Of a stretch of 64,000 nucleotides of DNA, positions 57,876-64,000 are shown in pieces (the stretch's first letter is position 1; each line of letters opens with the position of its first letter). A program made the translations under genes and the position numbers. Source of the stretch: Torreya grandis. Its lineage: Eukaryota; Streptophyta; Pinopsida; Cupressales; Taxaceae. The stretch is taken from contig JARHVA010002683.1 in the NCBI GenBank assembly GCA_037957365.1, positions 868,001-932,000 on the forward strand. Reading direction: 5' to 3'. The notes beneath the pieces are model-generated. The model was not told the origin of the DNA, searched no databases, and saw only the letters and a list, made by a program, of their open reading frames with translations.

Positions 57876-58565
57876 GGAGATAAACAGCTGCAACCTGTAC
57901 TTGTACATGTACACCATCTATTTTGTTCCCTTAGGCTCTATATTCCTCTTCAATGTCACTTGTGAAGACCAACCACCACGCAAACCTGTGATGCTATACC
58001 TGTTTCTTATGCCAAAAGAATTTTGTTTCTCCCAAATTCTTTATGACATACCTCTGAACCAACTCTACCCTTAGCTCAAAAAACTCCCTGTATATGAAAC
58101 CCTGCAAAAAGTAACACAATACAGTAACAAGATAATGTAGCTAATATTATCCAACCTGGTAAAGATAAAATACAATGGTCAATCCTCCATTGTTCGCAGC
58201 CTAATCAAGACCATATACCATAGCCTTCTGTCTCATGTGTCCATCCACTCTCTTCTCTAAAACAGGAATCCATCCCTCTATCCAGTGCTTTCTTCCAGTT
58301 GACAACACTACCAACAAATACCTGTTTGGTTCTCCAAGGACTCACACTCCTCATCCATGCCAAGCTCCCACTGTTTCTGGATTCTACTTGCATTGCTTCT
58401 TCCATCTTCCTAGTTCATGACTATCAGTAAGCAATATAAAGAAGGTGAACAATGAATATGAGGTTCACATACCTTTCCTGACCTCCACATGGGTGTTTGA
58501 GACTTATTAATTCACCCACTATCCGTTCCAATGACCGATCTAGGCCATCTCCCAGTCTGCTCCCG
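57876..58565 (-). pseudogene. RT/3' remnants of copia element 2
   Basis: Homologous to 17640-18645 of element 1. It includes an 'I-L-L-L-Y' scrap near 58118-58138 followed by C-V instead of V-D-D, and KEFGRNKILLA near 58000-58035 matching EEFGAAEFFDM of element 1. The frames 58205-58405 (minus) and 58235-58420 (plus) are not genes. Fully decayed. Confidence 0.5.
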
Positions 58566-58761
58566 ACCGATGTCGGTTCCCTGCACTGACCCTGACTACC
58601 AACGTCATTTCCCTGGCCGACGCCGGTGTCCCTCCTACCGACGTCAGTCCTTATGACCGACGTCGGACTTCTCCTGTCCGACCTACCGACCCCGCTGGTT
58701 TGCACAAGACTGATGCCGGTATTTGGATGACTGACGTCGGTGCCAAGCTACCGACATCAGT
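58566..58761 (-). repeat. Internal palindrome array of copia element 2
   Basis: About seven units: 58566, 58616, 58637, 58656, 58709, 58730 and 58750 (for example ACCGATGTCGGT, ACCGACGTCAGT). In the same relative position as 17411-17638 of element 1. Confidence 0.75.
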
Positions 58762-59550
58762 GCCTGTGTGTTCCTGTGAGTGATGAAATTTTCATCCGCA
58801 AGCTCTTCTTGGATCAAACCTCTATCCATGCTGCCCTGCTCAGATTTATTCAGCCCCTGTGACTGATCTCTGTCCTTCATCTTCTCCAAAAACACCAAGG
58901 CTTCTTTGTTCCTATCAAAACCATCAAATTTCCTCTTTCTGCAATGAACTGAATCTGTGCTTTCCAAATTTGAACACGTACCTTTTGAATCAAGAACTTC
59001 CATTCCCTTCTTATTCTCGTGACCAAGCCTATTAGGCCACATCTTCGAATCTACACCAGAAGTAGAATCAGTAATACAAGTAGATAGATAAAGAGTATCT
59101 ACTTTCTTACCTCTTGCTAGAACAAGTGCTCCCTTGGTAACCTTCCAAGAATCCACTATGAGGGTTATTGTGCATCCCTCATCTCCCAACCTTCCTACAG
59201 AAATCAGACTCTGCTTCAGAATTGGAACATGCATGACGTCCTTCAACACCCACGTGTTGTCAATCTGCAATCTCAGCTGCACTTTCCCTTTGCCAACTGT
59301 CTGACAAGGCGTACCATCCCCTAAATAGAGCACTCCAAAGTCTCCCTGTTCATACTCAGAACAAATCTCTGTTTGGGGATGCATGAAAAGATGAACCAGA
59401 ATCTAAAATCCATGATCCTACCTGACTATCCGAAGAAAGTATGAGAGCGTCCTGCATCACAATATTAGCATCCTTTGCATCTTCAATTCCTGCATGTTGA
59501 TTCTCTTTATCTCTCAACCAACACTCCTTCGTATGTCCTTTCTTTCCACA
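58762..59550 (-). pseudogene. Copia zinc knuckle, protease, GAG-pre-integrase and integrase scrap
   Basis: In order: FCGKKGHTKECW (zinc knuckle; the first Cys reads Tyr, followed by TAG, so C-W has become Y-stop by two G-to-A changes), DANIVMQDALILSSDSQVGS, WILDSGSSFHASP (protease active site D-S-G intact), a frameshift, then GDFGVLYLGDGTPCQTVG, VLKDVMHVPILKQSLISVG, SWKVTKGALVLARG and the GAG-pre-integrase MWPNRLGHENKKGMEVLDS. It then jumps to KRKFDGFDRNKEALVFLEK, a compressed integrase piece shared with element 1. The protease is nearly intact; integrase and RT are absent as domains. Confidence 0.82.
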
Positions 59551-59553
59551 AAA

Positions 59554-60246
59554 CTAGTAGGTAATACCTTTGGACTCGAATCTCCTTACCGACCTTGATT
59601 TCCCTTGCTCAACCTTCTCCCTTTGCCTACCCCTGCTTTCTGCACTTAGAGCATTTCCTGATGATTCACCTGTGCTTCTCCTGCGTATTTCCTCATTCAA
59701 GATCACACTCACAACATCATCAACTTTTAAGATTTTAGAAGCAGATGCAGAATTACTTACTACCATGACCAAACCGTCCCAACTTTTAGGCAAAGAACAT
59801 AAAATCAAGAGAGCCTTTACCTCATCATCAAAAGCGATATTGACTGAAGCTAGTTGGTTTACCAAACCATGGAAATCACTGAGATGAGTATGTACCGATC
59901 CACCATCCTGCATTTGCAAGTTAAATAGATGCTTCATAAGATATACCTTATTAGAAGCCGAGGGCTTTTCATATAAATTTGCCAAGGATTTTATCAACTC
60001 TTCTGTTGTCTTGCATTGTGATAAGCTGGAAATCACAGATGATGCAAGGCTCAACCTTATGGAACCGAGAGCCTTCCGATCAAGAATGTTCCATTCTTCA
60101 TCCTTCATGTGTGTGGGCTTGCATGCAACCCCACCCAATGGTAAGTACAAATCCCTCTGATACAGATAGTCCTCAATCTGCATCCTCCAGTGTTGATAAT
60201 TCCTGTCGTTAAACTTCTCCATTCGTAGCTTACTTTCTTCTACCAT
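59554..60246 (-). pseudogene. Copia gag (UBN2 type), nearly intact
   Basis: From ATG at 60246 about 230 residues are open: MVEESKLRMEKFNDRNYQHW, MQIEDYLYQRDLYLPLGG, EEWNILDRKALGSIRLSL, ELIKSLANLYEKPSASNK, VYLMKHLFNLQMQDGGSV, FDDEVKALLILCSLPKSW and VDDVVSVILNEEIRR are all standard gag blocks. The upstream in-frame TTG at 60262-60264 adds six residues and is also present in element 1. The frame ends at a TAG inside the zinc-knuckle motif. Active gag assembles the particle; this one would lack its RNA-binding finger. The plus-strand frames 59570-59887 and 59979-60212 are shadows. Confidence 0.85.
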
Positions 60247-60324
60247 TGCTAAACTCCCACTCAATCAGAAACCCTGTGAATGACCTGTAATCAAAAAACA
60301 ATACCCTACTTCTTGCAAACCGTA

Positions 60325-60336
60325 GCTCTGATACCA
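60325..60336 (-). other. Primer binding site of copia element 2
   Basis: The minus strand reads TGGTATCAGAGC, perfect initiator tRNA-Met type, two bases from the LTR end. Confidence 0.9.
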
Positions 60337-60338
60337 CT

Positions 60339-60845
60339 TGTCAGGGGATCTAGCTCTACACAAACCAACTCTACAACCTGAGTTGCTATCCCTCCTTGAA
60401 TGCTTCAGCTGATCTCCTTGACCTTACACCTGTAGATCTCCTTGACCTTGCTTGCTTCAAAGCTCTTACTTGCCTTCTTGCTTGCTCTTATATACAATAC
60501 ATGCCTTATGGGTCTTTAAATAGGATCCCATGCTTACAAAAATAGAAATATAACTACAATAATTAGACATGCAGCCCGTGACTTAAATTAGTCCCTTGAC
60601 ATGCAAACAACGCATTCACTTAACTGAATGTTCGTAAACAACAGTTCTGGACCGCCACAGGCGACCGACGTCAGTCCCTGTGTGTCTAGTGCTACCGATG
60701 TCAGCCGACTCCCTGCCATCGTCGGTCTCCTTCTCCACTGCATCTAACCAACGTCGGTCATACTGTCGATGTCGGTGGCTCTAGTTCTTCAGCATCCTTC
60801 CCTGTGTCTGCAAACAGGTGAAGCTTTTAGCTCCACATCCTAACA
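60339..60845 (-). repeat. 5' LTR of copia element 2 (507 bp)
   Basis: Partner of 57382-57864. The 24-bp excess is a tandem duplication around 60411-60450 (repeated GATCTCCTTGACCTT). TATATAA at 60488-60494 (minus). Confidence 0.9.
60664..60776 (-). promoter_or_regulatory. Five-unit palindrome array in U3 of element 2 (5' LTR)
   Basis: Sites start at 60664, 60694, 60715, 60747 and 60765. Same spacing as the 3' LTR, with several CG transitions between the two. Confidence 0.6.
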
Positions 60846-61493
60846 TTGACTACCTTGTTCTTAGGGAGTTAGTTATTCATTGGAAAAGGGAATGACTTCT
60901 TTGTTTCAAGGAGTTGGTTGTGATTACATGTCATTGTAAAATGTGTTCTTTGGAATAGGAGAGATAAACATGGCAATTTTCTCCTTGTTTGGTGGATTTT
61001 CCTCATTTTTTATTTATACAAGTATGGTGTGACTATTTAGAGTGATGTGCATTTTTGCAAGGTGTGGATTTTGAGAGACAAATTCAAAGTGTAGATGTTT
61101 TTGCAAAGTGTAGGTTTTTATTTATAGGGTGTGGTATAGCATCTTATGAGGTAGTATTTTATAGGTGCAGGTGAAAGTGTAGCATAGCATATGTGCATCA
61201 TTTTTTTCAAGAGATATTATATCTTTGTGAGAGGTCTTTGTAATCTTATTTATAGATTTTATTGAGGAATTTTTTGGTGGATGTAGCCCAAATTGGGTGA
61301 ACCATGGTAGATATTTGTTATGGTTTTATTACTAGTTTTTATTCTCTCTTTATTGTTTTCATTTAACTATGATTTGAGGAATTATTTTTTTGATGCAGGT
61401 TAGTGCATAATTAAATTTGTTTCCACATTTAAAATCTAGTTATGTGATTTTATGGTGAATTAAATCTGGTTTATATTATTTTAATTCCTAACA

Positions 61494-62040
61494 AGTTAGG
61501 AACCTAAAATTTTCAATTAGTCCTAACATTCCTAACAAGGAATATGACATATTGGACATTGAAATGAAGTTTAGAACACATTGATACCTTTAAAACCATA
61601 CCAGTTCATTTAATGACCCCTAAATGACTCAAAATGACATAAAGACTAAATTAGACTATTACCAAGGCTAATAAATAATTAATTCACATAAAATTAACTA
61701 TGACACACCCTATAACATATTACTATACCCCTATATAAATTTTTTTACAATAGGGGGTTGACACATTTTGATTTGTGGTCAAAATGGTCAACATTCTTAG
61801 CAATTTCCCAAGGGTGGTATGCTTGATATGCCAAGACTAGTTTCCTAATTGTATCCATTGGGACATGGAGTCACATATACACTATTTTGACACACAAATT
61901 TCCTTAGACACCACATAAAACAAAAGGAAAAGACACACAAAATAAGACACACCAAAGGGAAACAAACATGTGTTCAACTAGAACACTTATGGAACATAAC
62001 ACAATTGAAAGAAAGACACACACACCTAATCTACTATTTA
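61494..62040. other. No gene recognised
   Basis: Flank between the copia LTR and gypsy remnant 3. Contains a second CCTAACATTCCTAACA near 61523. Nothing else seen. Confidence 0.4.
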
Positions 62041-62459
62041 TAAAATCTCACTCTTGAGGTGGAAAGAATAATATCATAATTAAAGTAGGGTCAAAGATAT
62101 TTCCCATTGCATCTTTGTCACTCCATGAATGTAGTCTAGAATGAGAAACATGTCCATCATTAGCCACTTGGATATGTGTATGGTCAAGGAGATCACCAAC
62201 TCTATGCCTTCTCATGCCTATAAGTGGGCTATTTAGAATCTTCATTAATTATCTTCCTTTCTTTCTAAGATCCTTAAATGGAGCTTCAAGTTGATTTATC
62301 TTTTCCATCTTTGATATACCTTCCTCAAACTATAGATTGGGATGTATGACAGTTGTTTCAACCTCTCTATCTTCTTATGCATGATACACTTGATGCTTAT
62401 AAACCTCAAACCAATCTTCACCATGATCCAACACCTTTTCAAATGATTCTATATCAAGT
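62041..62459 (-). other. Unassigned part of gypsy remnant 3
   Basis: Continues on the minus strand from the gag-protease remnant. Short frame 62048-62245 (MKILNSPLIGMRRHRVGD) has no recognisable RT or other domain. Confidence 0.3.
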
Positions 62460-63879
62460 GGAACTTTTTATTTTCCTTGAAGCACAACCAAATCTGCCTT
62501 GACATCATGAGATCCCTTTAAGACTACAAACTTTTGGATAGTACTTTGAAGTTCCTCTTCCTTAACAACATAGAATTTAATTTCATGATTGATATAAAAA
62601 TTGATATAATACTCATTAATCTCAATAGAAAACACATAAAATATACATTTCTTGGGAGGATAAGGAGAATTATTCAACTGGTTAAACTCTTGATATATGG
62701 CTTTGAATCTTTATCCATAAGTCATCCTCCTCTCCTTTATGAGTGTCATCATCAAGGGCAACTTCATCACTAGTAGGCATAAAGAAATCATTATTCCCAT
62801 TATGGTGATCAATTAGATTTAGTAACCTATCATCATCATACTCATGAATCATGTAGTTACCTTTAACAGCATGTGAGAAAGGATGTTTAACACTTACCTC
62901 AGCTCCCTTAAATGGTTCTTCATGCACGATATATGTACCAAGGTCAGTTTGATCAAAGTATGCATAAGTATCATGCTCATTAGTGATAGTACCATATTAT
63001 TCAAGTAATAATTCATAAACTTCTTCAATTTTATAAGCTCCATCATCCATATTATACTCCTCCTTTTAATTGATCACACAATTAAAATTTGATTGTGTTT
63101 CATTGTAGGGCTCAATATGATACCTTGTACGACGCTAAGTTATTATGGTAACCTTGGTTCCATAACTTGTCCTAAAGGCTAAGAAGGACCACTTAGTTTA
63201 TAGATATCCACCTATCTTGGTTTAAAGTCCCTTGAAAGACATATTGCAAAATGAATAGGAAGATCTACAACAATAATGTCTTAGAAGATAGGAAAATGAG
63301 GATAATCATGCAAAAAAACTTTTAAATTTTTTATAAAAAATATTTCATTATAAGGTGTACCATATATTTATATCACTCATTTGATATGAGTTTCATATTT
63401 TAGGCCCAACTTATCAGCTACAACTTTGGGCATGACTAAAGTAGAGGTTTCATTACCAATAATGCAAATATATACCAATTCAATACGCACTATGAGAGTG
63501 AGGTAGAATGGTGGAGGTTTTTAAACCATATTGGATGGTTCGACAATGGTATTAGGGGAATTTTTAAGAGCTACATGGACATTAATTTTAATTCAAGGTG
63601 AAGGACTAGTAATAATAGTGGACAACTACTTTTGTAATAGATCATTTTAGCCAAGCATTTTTAGCCAGGCATATGAAGGACATTCCACAAGGAGATAGAC
63701 GCTTTGGTACTTTTCAAGGAATCAAATATGTTTAGGGTAGTATTACTCACATTATATTTAATATTTTGAGATAAATTATTTCTTGTAACTTGATTAATTG
63801 AGATACCTTGATTAGACCTTACCACATTTTGTCTTGGAGGAGGTGTATGTGTGTTTGGAGCTATCATGATTGCAACCAT
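62460..63879 (-). pseudogene. Ty3/gypsy remnant 3: gag end and protease, partial
   Basis: NTTLNIFDSLKSTKASISLW (63661-63879) matches the segment just before protease in many plant gypsy polyproteins ('L-x-x-T-x-A-x-I-S-x-x'). Then, in broken frames, LVMPKVVADKLGLKYETHIK (about 63400-63460), YGTPYNEIFFIKNLKVFL, and DIIVVDLPIHFAICLSRDF (63228-63290), the protease C-terminal block 'D-V-V-V-x-D-x-P-x-x-x-G-x-L-L-S-R-D'. The catalytic D-S/T-G is not recognisable. An acidic segment (LLNLIDHHNGNNDFFMP, 62682-62927) follows. RT is not reached; the element may extend past the right edge for gag. Confidence 0.55.
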
Positions 63880-64000
63880 ACTTTACTACCTTGAATGAAG
63901 ATTAGATGAACTTATAGGCATGTTATTATCACCTCTTAGAGCCTTTTTCTTGGATCTTACATTTTTTAATAGATGTCCCTTGATTGAGCACAAAAGTGTC
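63880..64000 (-). other. Gypsy remnant 3 continuing off the right edge
   Basis: By position, gag or gag-protease spacer of the minus-strand gypsy remnant. No motif is certain. Confidence 0.3.

Larger units (their letters stand above)
57382..60845 (-). mobile_element. Non-autonomous copia derivative, element 2 (3.5 kb)
   Basis: LTRs of 483 bp (57382-57864) and 507 bp (60339-60845), a perfect primer site, polypurine tract AAGTGGGAGAT and an exact TTGAC target duplication (57377-57381, 60846-60850). The 2.47-kb interior keeps a near-complete gag and protease, the GAG-pre-integrase start, the same compressed integrase join as element 1, a palindrome array and scraps of RT. LTRs are very similar, so it is among the youngest insertions here. 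Only about two breaks inactivate gag-protease. Confidence 0.92.
57165..61493 (+). mobile_element. Solo or 3' LTR, same family as 141-1106, interrupted
   Basis: Homologous to 141 to about 1022 (reverse strand), ending TTAATTCCTAACA at 61493 without a primer site, so it is a solo or 3' LTR. Copia element 2 plus its 5-bp duplication (3469 bp) splits it at 57381/60846. The other copy shows the intact site: CCATGTTGACTTCCTTG-type sequence near 808-822 on the reverse strand. Unnested length is about 860 bp; roughly the first 85 bp are missing or unrecognisable. Confidence 0.75.

Overview
The window looks like intergenic heterochromatin of a large, repeat-rich seed-plant genome. It is very AT-rich, has no host gene that I can recognise, and consists mostly of decayed LTR retrotransposons nested in one another. 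All the usable primer binding sites match the 3' end of initiator tRNA-Met (TGGTATCAGAGC type). A conifer or other gymnosperm is plausible because of the giant non-coding LTR elements and the depth of decay, but nothing in the sequence proves it.

Layout. 1-1106: copia LTR, primer site and gag start, minus strand, running off the left edge. 2600-9287: LARD-like element (2.1-kb LTRs, non-autonomous, minus). 9293-13640: no recognisable content. 14962-22050: decayed Ty3/gypsy (plus), split by a 4.6-kb copia derivative at 15277-19909 ('element 1'). 22514-42580: a giant LARD (minus) with two LTRs of about 4.84 kb. One LTR carries a 2.9-kb non-coding LTR element (22891-25822) and the other a 5.2-kb degenerate copia (33884-39038, 'element 3'). 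45330-50235: second decayed gypsy (minus) with an antisense open frame beside it. 50240-57160: unassigned sequence with two degenerate tandem arrays. 57165-61493: LTR of the same family as 141-1106, split by a 3.5-kb copia derivative (57382-60845, minus, 'element 2'). 62460-64000: third decayed gypsy (minus), running off the right edge.

Two results stand out. First, once the nested insertions and their target duplications are subtracted, the two giant LTRs measure 4842 and 4841 bp, and each LTR shows the uninterrupted target site of the insertion in the other; this fixes the order of insertion. Second, copia elements 1 and 2 are sister non-autonomous derivatives that keep short polyprotein motifs in the canonical order in a compressed interior. 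Both carry arrays of the 12-bp palindrome ACCGACGTCGGT in the LTR upstream of the TATA box and again inside the element. Each palindrome is two head-to-head DRE/CRT cores (A/GCCGAC) over a GACGTC centre, so the LTRs may be stress-responsive promoters.

No protein here appears intact. Function is limited to possible LTR promoters and, for elements 1 and 2, possible mobilisation in trans. Boundaries come from reading direct repeats, TG...CA ends, primer sites, polypurine tracts and target duplications by eye. Divergence figures are hand counts, not alignments.
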